From: Alicyclobacillus mali | GTDB taxonomy: Bacteria; Bacillota; Bacilli; Alicyclobacillales; Alicyclobacillaceae | Assembly (NCBI RefSeq): GCF_017329565.1 | Contig: NZ_JAFMTT010000008.1 | DNA length: 64,000 bases | Strand: one strand, 5' to 3' | Shown here: in pieces, positions 52,579-61,710 of the stretch | Position numbering within the stretch: the first letter of the stretch is position 1 | Layout of the letters: each line of letters starts with the position of its first letter | The notes under the pieces: generated by a model | The model's input: only the letters and a program-made list of their open reading frames with translations | What the model was told of the DNA's origin: nothing | Databases searched by the model: none | Program-made: the position numbers and the translations under genes

Positions 52579-52977
52579 ATGACGAGATCGGCGTATGCTG
52601 TCAGTGTGCAAGGAAGGGGGCGCACGGCAGTGGAAAAGTACGTGCGGATCACAGGTAAGCGGCAAGTGACGATTCCGAAGGACTTTTTTGAGCAACTCGA
52701 CATGGGGACCATTCTGCGTGCCTACATCGAGGATGGTAGGTTGGTTTTGGAACCGGTGCGAGCCGAAGACCCGATCGACTTTTCGCAGGAAATCATCAAC
52801 GATCTGGCTGATGAGGGTCTGACCGGCGAGGAACTCAAAAGAGAGTTTGCGCGCCGTCGCGAGGGAATGCTTGCTGCCATCAAGGAACTCGTTGCAGAAG
52901 CCCGGAGGGAGGCGCGGGATGGCTCGGAGCCAGACGGAGACGCCTTCATGGAAGAGTTGATCAACCGCGATGAGTGA
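52579..52977 (+). CDS. AbrB/SpoVT-type antitoxin
   Basis: 132 residues. The swapped-hairpin DNA-binding motif is at about 17-60 (VEKYVRITGKRQVTIPKDFF, then ILRAYIEDGRLVLEPV). The remaining acidic helical part (LADEGLTGEELKREF and on) would wrap the toxin. AAGGAGG lies ten bases before ATG 52579. It overlaps the toxin gene by 8 bases, the usual antitoxin-first order. Confidence 0.85.
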   Translation: MTRSAYAVSVQGRGRTAVEKYVRITGKRQVTIPKDFFEQLDMGTILRAYIEDGRLVLEPVRAEDPIDFSQEIINDLADEGLTGEELKREFARRREGMLAAIKELVAEARREARDGSEPDGDAFMEELINRDE

Positions 52978-53278
52978 ATACCGGTACAAGTTATCGTCCA
53001 GAGCGAAGCAAGTGTTGAAGAAAATCAATGATAAGAAGCTTCTTCGCAAGTACCGGCAGACGATGCGGAACATCTGCGAATCTCCTTACCAGGGAGGCCA
53101 TAAAGTCGGGGATTTGAGCGGGCTTTTTACGGTCGGGTTTCGGTACGTGGACGGCGAACATCGAATTGCTTACACGGTCGTTGAAGACGAGGGCACAGAG
53201 CCTTTTGTTCTTATTTTGCTCGTTGGGACGAGCCAAACTTTCTACGAGGAATTGAAGCGGATATGGACGGGGCAGTAG
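52970..53278 (+). CDS. RelE/ParE-superfamily toxin
   Basis: 102 residues with the typical RelE/ParE order: YKLSSRAKQVLKKI helix, HKVGDLSGLFTVGFRYVDGEHRIAYTV beta core and the C-terminal helix. Arg in GEHRIAY sits where the catalytic Arg is in RelE-type mRNA interferases. It is predicted to cut mRNA on the ribosome. ATG 52970 lies within the antitoxin end. Confidence 0.85.
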   Translation: MSEYRYKLSSRAKQVLKKINDKKLLRKYRQTMRNICESPYQGGHKVGDLSGLFTVGFRYVDGEHRIAYTVVEDEGTEPFVLILLVGTSQTFYEELKRIWTGQ

Positions 53279-53679
53279 TCGTGGCCGGGGGCATGGCGGT
53301 TTCCAGCTTTTGTAGTGCTCTGCTCGAATCGAGTTTGACAGCACCATGGGTATGGAAGCGGATTGTAGGGGCATGTTTGTACCACATGCACTTCAGCCCC
53401 GCGTGGCTGCGAGGCGAATGAGAGACCGATTCGCCTTGTGGCATGTTGTATGGTCTACACAGCCAATGTCATGTGCTGGCACCGGCGCTTGTGCACCACC
53501 GCATGACGGTCTAACACAGTGGGGGCCCCTACGTGAACTTGACACGCACAGCCGTACAGCCTTGCTTTTCTTTGACTGATTGAACATTGTATACTGTCGT
53601 TGGCCCGGCGAGACAGGCCGGGCTTTATGCATTCATGACGGACTCATCCATCCGCTTCGAGACAGATTGCGGGGGGCGA
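53279..53679. other. 400-base intergenic stretch between toxin and coaA
   Basis: No convincing gene. A TATACT at 53590-53595 may be the coaA -10 box, without a well-spaced -35. Directly after it is a perfect hairpin, GCCCGGC (53603-53609) / GCCGGGC (53617-53623), followed by TTTAT, which may attenuate or terminate. The rest shows no repeat or RNA gene that I recognise. Confidence 0.4.
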
Positions 53680-54642
53680 ATGATGCAGAATCAGGCACAG
53701 GCCAGCGAGCGCTTGTCTCCCTTTTTGACCCTGTCGCGCGAGGAGTGGAGCCGACTGCGCGACTCCACGCCGCTCCTTCTCTCCGAGGGCGATCTCGCCC
53801 AGCTTCACGGCTTGAACGAGCGCGTGTCACTGGAGGAGGTCGAGGAGGTCTATCTGCCCCTCTCCAGGCTCCTCAACCTGTATGTGGCCGCGACCCAGAG
53901 CCTGTACGAGGCCACGCATGCGTTTTTGGGCCATCAGTCGCGCAAGGTGCCCTATATCATCGGCATCGCGGGCAGCGTCGCCGTCGGCAAGAGCACGACT
54001 GCACGCATCATCCAGGCGCTTTTGTCGCGCTGGCCCAACCATCCGACGGTCGATCTCGTCACCACCGACGGCTTTCTCTATCCGAACGCCGAACTCGAGC
54101 GTCGAGGCTTGATGCAAAGAAAGGGCTTTCCAGAGAGCTACGACACGCGGCGCTTGATTCGATTTCTGGCGGACATCAAATCCGGAAAACCGCGCGTCGA
54201 GGCGCCCGTTTACTCGCACATTGAATATGACATTGTGCGCGGAGAGCGCATCGTGGTGGAGCAGCCCGACATCCTGATTCTCGAGGGGTTGAACGTGCTT
54301 CAGACGCGCACGTCTTCGAGCGGGCGCCCGATGACCATTTTTGTCTCCGACTTCTTTGACTTCTCCATCTACGTGGATGCCCCTGAAGATCTCATCCGCG
54401 GCTGGTATGTCGATCGGTTTTTGAAGCTTCGCGAGACCGCATTCCGAGATCCGAAGTCCTACTTCCGGCGTTACGCGGATTTGTCCGATGATGAAGCCGT
54501 GGCAACGGCGCTGCGCATCTGGGAGGAGATCAACGCGAAGAACTTGCGCGAGAACATTGCGCCGACGAAGTCCCGGGCGGATCTCATTCTGGGGAAGGGC
54601 GCGCAACACCGCGTACAGGAGGTCCATCTGCGCAAGATATGA
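53680..54642 (+). CDS. coaA: Type I pantothenate kinase
   Basis: About 320 residues. First step of coenzyme A synthesis from pantothenate. It aligns by eye with E. coli CoaA from the start: LSREEWSRLRDSTPLLLSE, then LEEVEEVYLPLSRLLNLY, Walker A GIAGSVAVGKSTTA, the VTTDGFLYPN segment and KGFPESYD. GGGGGG precedes ATG 53680, which gives the expected N-terminal length; an ATG at 53635 is also open. Confidence 0.94.
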   Translation: MMQNQAQASERLSPFLTLSREEWSRLRDSTPLLLSEGDLAQLHGLNERVSLEEVEEVYLPLSRLLNLYVAATQSLYEATHAFLGHQSRKVPYIIGIAGSVAVGKSTTARIIQALLSRWPNHPTVDLVTTDGFLYPNAELERRGLMQRKGFPESYDTRRLIRFLADIKSGKPRVEAPVYSHIEYDIVRGERIVVEQPDILILEGLNVLQTRTSSSGRPMTIFVSDFFDFSIYVDAPEDLIRGWYVDRFLKLRETAFRDPKSYFRRYADLSDDEAVATALRIWEEINAKNLRENIAPTKSRADLILGKGAQHRVQEVHLRKI

Positions 54643-54658
54643 ACGGGCCGGGACGCAT

Positions 54659-54686
54659 TGCGCCTGCGCTGCAAACGCGCTACACT
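54659..54686 (+). promoter_or_regulatory. Promoter of the cggR-gap operon
   Basis: TTGCGC (54659-54664) and TACACT (54681-54686), 16 bases apart. The predicted start of transcription is close to 54693, right at the CggR operator. Confidence 0.55.
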
Positions 54687-54694
54687 GAAAGCGA

Positions 54695-54733
54695 TGGGAC
54701 GGTATGAGGATCCTACGGGACGGAAAATGTCCC
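54695..54733 (+). promoter_or_regulatory. CggR operator
   Basis: CGGGAC, six bases, TGTCC at 54716-54732 matches the B. subtilis CggR operator repeat (CGGGAC-N6-TGTC). A second half TGGGAC at 54695-54700 is 21 bases upstream, about two helical turns, as in the tandem Bacillus operator, though its second part is poor. The site is flanked by GAGGATCC (54706-54713) and GGATCCTC (54746-54753), an 8-bp inverted repeat. Confidence 0.75.
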
Positions 54734-54809
54734 TTTCGTTCCGAGGGATCCTCCCCGACGATAGGCGTTGTGGCGACACGACCGACCAGTGACGATGAGG
54801 AGAAGTGGC

Positions 54810-55883
54810 ATGGAGTGGACGGTGTGGGCCGCGGTTGAACGGGTCGCGCCTGAGTTGGTGAGGGCCATGGAACACCGCGTGCGGGTGATGCAGCGCATTG
54901 ACGCGCACGCGCCCATCGGCCGACGAGCCCTCGCGCAAGCCATGGGTCAGTCGGAGCGGACGCTTCGCACCGAACTGGAGTATCTCAAGCAACTCGGACT
55001 GGTGGCGGCGTCCTCGTCCGGCGTGTCCCTGACGCCGGAGGGCAAAGCACTTTTGGGTGAGCTCGAGCCGCTCGTAGCCGAAATCGCGGGGCGTTCCGAT
55101 TTGGCTTGGCGGGTCTCGTCGTTCCTGCGCATTCCCCGCGTCATCGTGGTGGAAGGCGATGCGGACGAGGACACCTGGGTGACGGATCGCATCGGCCAGG
55201 CTGGCAGCGATGTGCTCGCCGATGTCCTGCAAGACGGGGACATCATCGCCGTGACGGGCGGTACCACGGTCGCCGCCGTCGCAAAGTCGATGAGCGCAAA
55301 GCCTCTTCGGCAGCGGATCACGGTGGTGCCCGCCAGAGGCACGGTCGGCGAGATCGTCGCGTACCAGGCCAACACCATTGCGTCCGAGCTCGCGGCGAAA
55401 CTCGGCGGATCGTCCGTTCTCCTGCAGATCTCCGACAGCCTGTCGCAGAAGGCGCTCGAACAGCTTTTGGACGATCCGTACATTCAGGAGCGCCTGCCCA
55501 TCATTCGCCAGGCGACCGTGGTGGTGCACGGCGTCGGGGACGCTCTGGCGATGGCGCGGCGTCGCCACGCGACGGAGGAGGAGATCCGACTTCTTCAGGC
55601 GCGCGAGGCGAAAGCAGAGGCCTTCGGGCACTACTTCAATGCGCAGGGTGAAGTCGTCTACGCGATGCGGACCATCGGGCTCCGGCTCGATGACGTGGCG
55701 CGCGCGAGGGTCGTGATCGCGGTGGCCGGCGGACAGAGAAAAGCCCAGGCCATCGCCAGTGTGGCAAACGCCTATCGAATTGACGTGTTGGTGACGGATG
55801 AAGGCGCAGCGCGCCGCATCTTGCAGCTCGAAACTCCAGCAGGCAAGGAGAGGGTCGAACATGGCAGTGAAGGTTGGCATTAA
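54810..55883 (+). CDS. cggR: Central glycolytic genes regulator CggR (SorC family)
   Basis: 357 residues. N-terminal HTH (IGRRALAQAMGQSERTLRTELEYLKQLG) and a SorC sugar-phosphate domain with GDIIAVTGGTTVAAVA and VVPARGTVG. In Bacillus CggR represses gapA and lower glycolysis genes until fructose-1,6-bisphosphate binds. GAGGAGAAG precedes ATG 54810. It overlaps gap by 23 bases and has a matching operator upstream, so autoregulation is well supported. Confidence 0.94.
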   Translation: MEWTVWAAVERVAPELVRAMEHRVRVMQRIDAHAPIGRRALAQAMGQSERTLRTELEYLKQLGLVAASSSGVSLTPEGKALLGELEPLVAEIAGRSDLAWRVSSFLRIPRVIVVEGDADEDTWVTDRIGQAGSDVLADVLQDGDIIAVTGGTTVAAVAKSMSAKPLRQRITVVPARGTVGEIVAYQANTIASELAAKLGGSSVLLQISDSLSQKALEQLLDDPYIQERLPIIRQATVVVHGVGDALAMARRRHATEEEIRLLQAREAKAEAFGHYFNAQGEVVYAMRTIGLRLDDVARARVVIAVAGGQRKAQAIASVANAYRIDVLVTDEGAARRILQLETPAGKERVEHGSEGWH

Positions 55884-56865
55884 CGGCTTCGGCCGCATTG
55901 GCCGCAACGTGTTTCGTGCGGCGCTTCATAATCCGAACATCGATATCGTGGCGGTGAACGACCTCACCAACGCGGAGACGCTCGCCGCACTCCTCAAGTA
56001 CGACTCCGTGCATGGCATCCTGCCCGAGGAAGTGCGGGCAGAAGGCAACGATCTCGTCGTCGCGGACAAGACGGTGAAGGTGTTCGCGGAGCGGGATCCG
56101 GGCGCGATTCCGTGGGCCGAGATCGGCGTGGACATTGTGATTGAGTCGACGGGGCTGTTCACGGACCGCGAGAAGGCCGAGGTGCACATCACGAAGGGCG
56201 GCGCGAAGAAGGTCATCATTTCGGCGCCCGCTAAGAACGAGGACATCACCATCGTGATGGGCGTCAACCACGAGATGTACGATCCAGCCAAGCATCACGT
56301 GGTCTCGAACGCGTCCTGCACCACCAACTGCCTTGCGCCAGTCGCGAAGGTGATTGACGACGAGTTCGGCATCGTGAAGGGCCTCATGACGACGGTGCAC
56401 TCGTACACGAACGACCAGCGCATCCTTGACCTGCCGCACAGCGATCTGCGTCGTGCCCGCGCCGCCGCGCTCAGCATCATCCCGACCACGACCGGCGCCG
56501 CGAAGGCCGTCGGCCTGGTGCTGCCCCACCTGAAGGGCCGCCTGAACGGCATGGCGATGCGCGTGCCGACGCCAAACGTCTCACTGGTCGACTTCGTCGC
56601 GCAGACGAAGAAGCCTGTGACCGTCGAAGAGGTGAACGCCGCGCTGAAGCGCGCCGCGGAGGGCCCGCTCAAGGGCATCCTCGCGTACAACGAGCTTCCG
56701 CTCGTCTCGAAGGATTACAACGGCGACGCGCATTCCTCCACGGTCGATGGCCTGTCCACGATGATCATCGACGACATGGTGAAGGTCATCGCGTGGTACG
56801 ACAACGAATGGGGTTACTCGAACCGCGTGGTCGATCTCGCCGGCTATATCGCGTCGAAGATGTGA
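55861..56865 (+). CDS. gapA: Glyceraldehyde-3-phosphate dehydrogenase
   Basis: 334 residues. NAD-binding GINGFGRIGRNVFRA and the catalytic Cys153 in SNASCTTNC; the C-terminal WYDNEWGYSNRVVD is intact. This is the glycolytic type, as expected next to cggR. AAGGAGAGG is in the end of cggR. Only gap follows cggR; pgk, tpi, pgm and eno, which follow in B. subtilis, are not here. Confidence 0.97.
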   Translation: MAVKVGINGFGRIGRNVFRAALHNPNIDIVAVNDLTNAETLAALLKYDSVHGILPEEVRAEGNDLVVADKTVKVFAERDPGAIPWAEIGVDIVIESTGLFTDREKAEVHITKGGAKKVIISAPAKNEDITIVMGVNHEMYDPAKHHVVSNASCTTNCLAPVAKVIDDEFGIVKGLMTTVHSYTNDQRILDLPHSDLRRARAAALSIIPTTTGAAKAVGLVLPHLKGRLNGMAMRVPTPNVSLVDFVAQTKKPVTVEEVNAALKRAAEGPLKGILAYNELPLVSKDYNGDAHSSTVDGLSTMIIDDMVKVIAWYDNEWGYSNRVVDLAGYIASKM

Positions 56866-56882
56866 CGTTTACGAAGCAGGAG

Positions 56883-56926
56883 CCCGCGCCCACCGTGCCC
56901 GATGGCATCGGCGGCGCGGGTTTTTT
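56883..56926 (+). terminator. Terminator of the cggR-gap operon
   Basis: Stem CCCGCGCC (56883-56890) / GGCGCGGG (56913-56920) with an inner partly paired loop, followed by TTTTTTG. Confidence 0.85.
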
Positions 56927-57030
56927 GCTTACATTTGGCCTTTGGGACGGATCTCAGGCGGGAGGAATTCCGACGCGCCTGACCGAACTGGATAAGGAGA
57001 TGAAGGTGGTCGAGATGGGAGGCGCAGAGG

Positions 57031-58233
57031 ATGGAGCGCGCGGTGAGCCTCGAAGACCGCCTGTGGATGGTCGGCAAGATGTTCGCGATGGTCGAGCGGT
57101 ACTTCGCTCACTGGGAGGATTCCTACATCCAGCCCGATGCGTGGGACAATCGCTATTCGACCTATCTTCAGGAGGCCACACGGTTTCCCACACGTCGAGA
57201 CTTTGAGCGAATGATGCAGCGGCTGGTCGCGCAGCTGGGCAATCGCCACACGTGGTTCCGAGACACCTTGACGGTCCGCGAGGGCTTGGGTCTGCGCCTG
57301 CGCAGACTTCGGGAAAGTTGGTATGTTGTCGAAAGCGCACACGAAGCAGTACGGCCGGGGGCGGCCGTCGTGACGTTGAACGAGCGGACGCCAGCAGAGT
57401 GGATGGATGAGGCGAGTCCTTATATGCGGAGCCAGGACGAGCGCTTGCGCGAAGAGGAGTGGCAACGGGTCATTCCGACCTTGGTGGACGGGAATTCGTG
57501 GGCCCTCGAATTGGACGACGGCCTGCGCCGGTGCGCCGTCATGATCCCTCGAATGTTCCCTGATTCGCGCAAGGAGATGCCGGAAGGGCGGTGGCTCGTG
57601 CCGGATCGCGTCGCATACCTTCGCGTGCCAAGCTTTGCAGATCCCGCATACGAAGAGGCTGCCGTGGCGTGGGTGACGCGCGTGTCGAACGCAGACGCCC
57701 TCGTGGTGGACGTCCGGGGCAATACGGGAGGTGCGACGCCCACAAAGCTCCTTCGGGTCTTGATGGAGAGGTCATGGCCGTGGTGGACGGAGTTTGCCGC
57801 TGATGTGGGCTTTCTGTGGCGGCGTTCCACAGGTGCGGGTGAGTTCTCCATTCGGCCGGACGGCAGCGGTGCCGTGTGGCGACCGCCGTATGAGCAACCG
57901 GAGGAACCTGTGTTCCGAGGACGATTGGCCGTTCTGGTGGATCGCGCGACCGGGTCTGCGGCTGAGGACTTCGTGATGCCGCTCCTCGTGACGAAGCGCG
58001 CCATCGTGATGGGGGAACCTACGTCCGGGTCGACCGGGCAACCGGTTATCTGTCAGCGCGCCGGCTTCAGCATGGGCGTCGGCGCCATTCGCGCATCGCT
58101 TCCCGACGGACGTGCGTTCGAAAACGTTGGTCTCCGGCCCGATGTGTCTGTGGGTATCTCGCCCGAGGACCTGTCTTCGGGGCGCGATCCGGCATTGGAG
58201 CTGGCCCTCGAACTTCTTGCGAGCGACGATTGA
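57031..58233 (+). CDS. S41-family (tail-specific/tricorn-like) serine peptidase, cytoplasmic
   Basis: 400 residues. The N-terminal helical part resembles the cap of S41 peptidases (FEPMMQRL-like, GNRHTWF). The protease core has VVDVRGNTGGATP and the nucleophile Ser region RATGSAAEDFVMPL, then GEPTSGSTGQPV. No PDZ or signal peptide is visible. Substrate unknown. GGGAGGCGCAGAGG precedes ATG 57031. Confidence 0.85.
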   Translation: MERAVSLEDRLWMVGKMFAMVERYFAHWEDSYIQPDAWDNRYSTYLQEATRFPTRRDFERMMQRLVAQLGNRHTWFRDTLTVREGLGLRLRRLRESWYVVESAHEAVRPGAAVVTLNERTPAEWMDEASPYMRSQDERLREEEWQRVIPTLVDGNSWALELDDGLRRCAVMIPRMFPDSRKEMPEGRWLVPDRVAYLRVPSFADPAYEEAAVAWVTRVSNADALVVDVRGNTGGATPTKLLRVLMERSWPWWTEFAADVGFLWRRSTGAGEFSIRPDGSGAVWRPPYEQPEEPVFRGRLAVLVDRATGSAAEDFVMPLLVTKRAIVMGEPTSGSTGQPVICQRAGFSMGVGAIRASLPDGRAFENVGLRPDVSVGISPEDLSSGRDPALELALELLASDD

Positions 58234-58255
58234 CGATCTGGTGAGGAGGACGACG

Positions 58256-59020
58256 TTGAGGTTCGTATCGTGGAACGTGAATGGGCTTCGCGCCTGCGTG
58301 AACAAGGGCGCATTTCTTCCGTATTTCGAGTCCGTCGATGCCGACGTGTTTTGCGTTCAGGAGACGAAACTGCAGGCGGGACAGATTCAGCTTCCCATCG
58401 GAAAGGCATATCAGCAATTTTGGAACTATGCAGAGCGAAAAGGCTACTCCGGCACGGCCGTGTTCACGCGCATACCGCCGCTCGACGTTCGCTACGGGTT
58501 TGGCGACGGGATCGATCCAGAAGGCCGGATCATCACGCTCGAATTTCCCTCGTTTTACGTGGTGACCGTGTACACGCCGAACGCGAAGCGGGATCTGTCG
58601 CGCCTGCCATATCGCCTGGAATGGGAGGACGCGTTTCGCGCCTATCTCTGTGCGCTGGATCGAGAGAAACCCGTGATCGCGTGCGGGGATCTCAACGTGG
58701 CGCATCAGGAGATCGACATCAAAAACGCGAAATCGAATCGCGGAAACTCGGGGTTCACGGACGAGGAGCGGGGGAAGATGACCGAACTTCTCGGCGCGGG
58801 CTTTGTGGACACCTTTCGCGCGCTGCACCCGGACGTGACGGACAAGTACACGTGGTGGTCCAACATGCCACGCGTCAGGGAGCGGAACATCGGATGGCGG
58901 ATCGACTATTTCCTCGTCAGTGACCGCCTGCGGGAACGCATCCTCGGCGCTCGCATCGACGATCACGTCCTCGGGAGCGATCACTGTCCGGTGGTGTTGG
59001 AGGTGGACTTGAAAGCGTAA
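58256..59020 (+). CDS. xth: Exodeoxyribonuclease III (AP endonuclease)
   Basis: 254 residues. TTG start at 58256 with GAGGAGGA upstream. Exo III motifs: FVSWNVNGLRA, QETKLQ, CGDLNVAHQEIDI, WRIDYFLVS and the C-terminal GSDHCPV. It cuts DNA 5' to abasic sites and trims 3' ends in base-excision repair. It is 22 bases after the S41 gene. Confidence 0.95.
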   Translation: MRFVSWNVNGLRACVNKGAFLPYFESVDADVFCVQETKLQAGQIQLPIGKAYQQFWNYAERKGYSGTAVFTRIPPLDVRYGFGDGIDPEGRIITLEFPSFYVVTVYTPNAKRDLSRLPYRLEWEDAFRAYLCALDREKPVIACGDLNVAHQEIDIKNAKSNRGNSGFTDEERGKMTELLGAGFVDTFRALHPDVTDKYTWWSNMPRVRERNIGWRIDYFLVSDRLRERILGARIDDHVLGSDHCPVVLEVDLKA

Positions 59021-59047
59021 CCGAATTCGAGTCGACCAGAGAGTGCG

Positions 59048-59078
59048 AAAGATTGCCCGTCAAAAATCAAAAGATTGC
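59048..59078. promoter_or_regulatory. Direct repeat AAAGATTGC upstream of the sugar ABC operon
   Basis: Two copies at 59048-59056 and 59070-59078, starts 22 bases apart (two helical turns), between xth and the ABC operon. A TACAAT follows at 59105-59110. They could be sites for a regulator such as the response regulator encoded downstream. Confidence 0.35.
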
Positions 59079-59140
59079 TCGCTGCGCAGGATACTCGCTC
59101 TGAATACAATCGAGATGTACGTACAAGGAGGGGAGTGAGG

Positions 59141-60628
59141 GTGGAAGATATCCTGCGTGTGGAGGGCGTGTCGAAAGAGTTTCCTGGCGTAAAGGCGCTC
59201 GATGGTGCTCGCTTCAACCTGCGCAAGAGCGAGGTCCATGTGCTCTTGGGCGAAAACGGCGCCGGCAAGTCCACGCTTATGAACATCATCGGGGGGGTGT
59301 ACAGGCCAGACGAGGGGCAGATGTGGCTCCGAGGACAACCGTACCGTCCTCAGTCGGCTCTGGACGCATTGCGCGCTGGAGTGGCGGTCATTCATCAAGA
59401 GCTTCAACTGTGTCCCCAGCAGTCGGTCGTGGAAAACGTGTTTCTGGGCGATGAACGTCGCCGTGCGGGATGGCTTTGCAAAAGAGAGATGGAAGAGGAG
59501 GCCGAAAATCTGCTCGCGGAGCTCGGGCTCCAGGTGGATCCTCGCGCTCCTGTTGGCGAACTCGGTATTGCGGCCCAACAACTCGTGGAGATTGCAAAGA
59601 TGGTGCGGCGTAATCCTGATGTTCTTGTCATGGATGAACCCACCGCATCGCTCAGCGAGCGGGAGGTGGATCGCCTCTTCGACATCATTCAGAGGCTCAA
59701 ACAAGGCGGGATGTCCGTCATCTACATTTCGCATCGACTGAATGAGATTCCGCGGATTGGCGACCGTGTCACGGTGATGCGAGACGGAAGAACCATTGAT
59801 ACCCTTGACGTGAAAACCTCAGACCGCAATCAATGGATTCAATTGATGGTCGGACGAGAGCTGCGTCAGCTGGCATTCGAGACTGTCGAACGAGGCGAAC
59901 CTGTGCTTTCTGTGAAAGGGCTTACAAGAAAAGGTGTCTTTCGGGATGTGACGTTTGACGTCCACCGCGGCGAGATTGTGGCCATCGCTGGGATGGTCGG
60001 TTCCGGTCGGACGGAGGTCTTGAGGGCTATTTTCGGCGTCGATCCGGTCGACGAAGGGGAAGTGTGGGTCCGGGGGCGGCGAACGCACATTCGCGGGCCA
60101 GCGGATGCCATTCGTCTAGGATTTGGGTTCTTGCCAGAGGACCGCAAGGCGCAGGGTTTGGTGCTTGAGCAGGCCATTGCACACAACGTGGCGCTTGCGT
60201 CGTACGCGCGGCTGGGTGGTCCTGTATGGTATCGAGGCCGCCGTACGGAAGCGCTTGCAAACTCATACGGACAACGTCTGCGAATCAAGATGTCGAGATC
60301 GTCCGAACGAGTCGCGGCGCTTTCCGGAGGCAACCAGCAAAAGGTGATGCTCGCGCGATGGCTCGCAGCAGAGAGTGAAATTCTCATGATTGACGAGCCG
60401 ACTCGCGGCGTGGATGTCGCAGCGAAATTTGAAATTTATCAGCTTCTCCATGATCTCCGGCGAAAAGGACTCGCCATCCTCATGGTTTCGTCCGAATTGC
60501 CCGAGGTGCTCACGTTAGCCGATCGCGTCCTGGTGATGAGAGAGGGCGAGGTTGTCGCTCATCTGTGCCGGGACGAGGCGTCCGAGGAGGTGATCGCGCA
60601 ATGGGCGATGGCGGGCTCTCGTCGGTAG
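59141..60628 (+). CDS. Sugar ABC transporter ATPase, RbsA/XylG-like (two nucleotide-binding domains)
   Basis: 495 residues. First domain: Walker A GENGAGKST, a GIAAQQLVEIAKM signature region and VMDEPTASLS. Second domain: GMVGSGRTEVLRAIFG, LSGGNQQKVMLARWL and MIDEPTRGVDV. The duplicated form with LSGGNQQK is typical of ribose/xylose/inositol (CUT2) transporters. AAGGAGG before GTG 59141 fixes the start. First gene of the ABC operon; the exact sugar is unknown. Confidence 0.92.
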   Translation: MEDILRVEGVSKEFPGVKALDGARFNLRKSEVHVLLGENGAGKSTLMNIIGGVYRPDEGQMWLRGQPYRPQSALDALRAGVAVIHQELQLCPQQSVVENVFLGDERRRAGWLCKREMEEEAENLLAELGLQVDPRAPVGELGIAAQQLVEIAKMVRRNPDVLVMDEPTASLSEREVDRLFDIIQRLKQGGMSVIYISHRLNEIPRIGDRVTVMRDGRTIDTLDVKTSDRNQWIQLMVGRELRQLAFETVERGEPVLSVKGLTRKGVFRDVTFDVHRGEIVAIAGMVGSGRTEVLRAIFGVDPVDEGEVWVRGRRTHIRGPADAIRLGFGFLPEDRKAQGLVLEQAIAHNVALASYARLGGPVWYRGRRTEALANSYGQRLRIKMSRSSERVAALSGGNQQKVMLARWLAAESEILMIDEPTRGVDVAAKFEIYQLLHDLRRKGLAILMVSSELPEVLTLADRVLVMREGEVVAHLCRDEASEEVIAQWAMAGSRR

Positions 60629-61686
60629 AAACAACACCAGATGTTGGGCGGAAATCGAGACCGAGAAACCATTGGCTGAACACTCGCTTAAATCAAACGG
60701 GCGCTCTCGTGGCACTCGTTATCCTGGCTGGCGCTTTGAGTCTCGCGTCTCCTGCGTTTAGGACGTGGGGAAACATCCAGGACATCGTCATTCAGGCCAG
60801 CATTGTGGCGATCATGGCCGCGGGACAGACGTTTGTCATCGGTACTGGTGGAATTGATTTGTCCGTGGGTTCGATTGTGGGGCTCTCCGGCGTAATTTCG
60901 GCTCTCCTGATGAGCACAGACAAGGCGGTTGGCGGTATGGGACACGGTGTGGTCGTTGCTGTCCTTGCCGGGCTCGGCGTGGGGGCGGTCGTCGGGCTTT
61001 TCAACGGGTTCGCGATCGCCAAGCTTGGAATGGCCCCCTTCATTGTGACGCTTGGCACGATGGAGATGGTTCGGGGGCTCGCCTACGTTTTGACACAGGG
61101 GGAGACCATTGACGCACTGCCGACTTCTTTTGACAATCTGGCGACGAACACATTTTTGGGCGTATCTGATTTGATTTGGATTACCATCGGTGTGTATGTG
61201 GTATCCTGGGTTCTCATTTCACGGACGCTGTTCGGCAAGTACACGCTATCCATCGGAGGCAATGAATTTGCGACGCGCCTCTCGGGTGTGCGCGTGGATC
61301 GAGTGATCATCGGCGTATATGTTCTTTCGGGCGTGCTCTCCGCGTTGGCGGGCATCTTGCTCGACGCCCGCTTGCAATCGGGAATCAGCACCAACGGCGA
61401 TGGCTACGAACTCGATACGATTGCCGGTGTCGTGATCGGCGGCACAAGTTTGTCCGGCGGATCGGCCAGTATGTTCGGCAGTTTGGTCGGCGTTTTGATC
61501 ATGTCCTGCGTTCGCGACGGCTTGACCTTGTTGAACGTGAACACGTACTGGAGCGACGTGGTGATGGGCCTCATCATTGTGCTGGCCGTGTTGACGGACA
61601 TTCTTCGCAAGCGCATTGCCGTCCAGCGCTGGTTTCGGCGTGCCATCGTCGGGCGGCGCGATCAGGGCGAAGTGCAGGGTACATGA
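60601..61686 (+). CDS. Sugar ABC transporter permease, RbsC-like
   Basis: 361 residues with 8-10 membrane segments. The CUT2 permease motifs GGIDLSVGSIVGLSGV and VIGGTSLSGGSASMFGSLVGV are present. It overlaps the ATPase gene by 28 bases with GAGGAGGTG inside the latter. It forms the membrane channel with the ATPase. Confidence 0.92.
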   Translation: MGDGGLSSVETTPDVGRKSRPRNHWLNTRLNQTGALVALVILAGALSLASPAFRTWGNIQDIVIQASIVAIMAAGQTFVIGTGGIDLSVGSIVGLSGVISALLMSTDKAVGGMGHGVVVAVLAGLGVGAVVGLFNGFAIAKLGMAPFIVTLGTMEMVRGLAYVLTQGETIDALPTSFDNLATNTFLGVSDLIWITIGVYVVSWVLISRTLFGKYTLSIGGNEFATRLSGVRVDRVIIGVYVLSGVLSALAGILLDARLQSGISTNGDGYELDTIAGVVIGGTSLSGGSASMFGSLVGVLIMSCVRDGLTLLNVNTYWSDVVMGLIIVLAVLTDILRKRIAVQRWFRRAIVGRRDQGEVQGT

Positions 61687-61710
61687 CAACGTACAGAAAG
61701 GGTGGATTTT

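Noticed and set aside
53279..53679. tRNA or riboswitch in the gap before coaA
   Set aside because: I found no cloverleaf, T-loop GGTTCRA or known riboswitch core, only one short hairpin.
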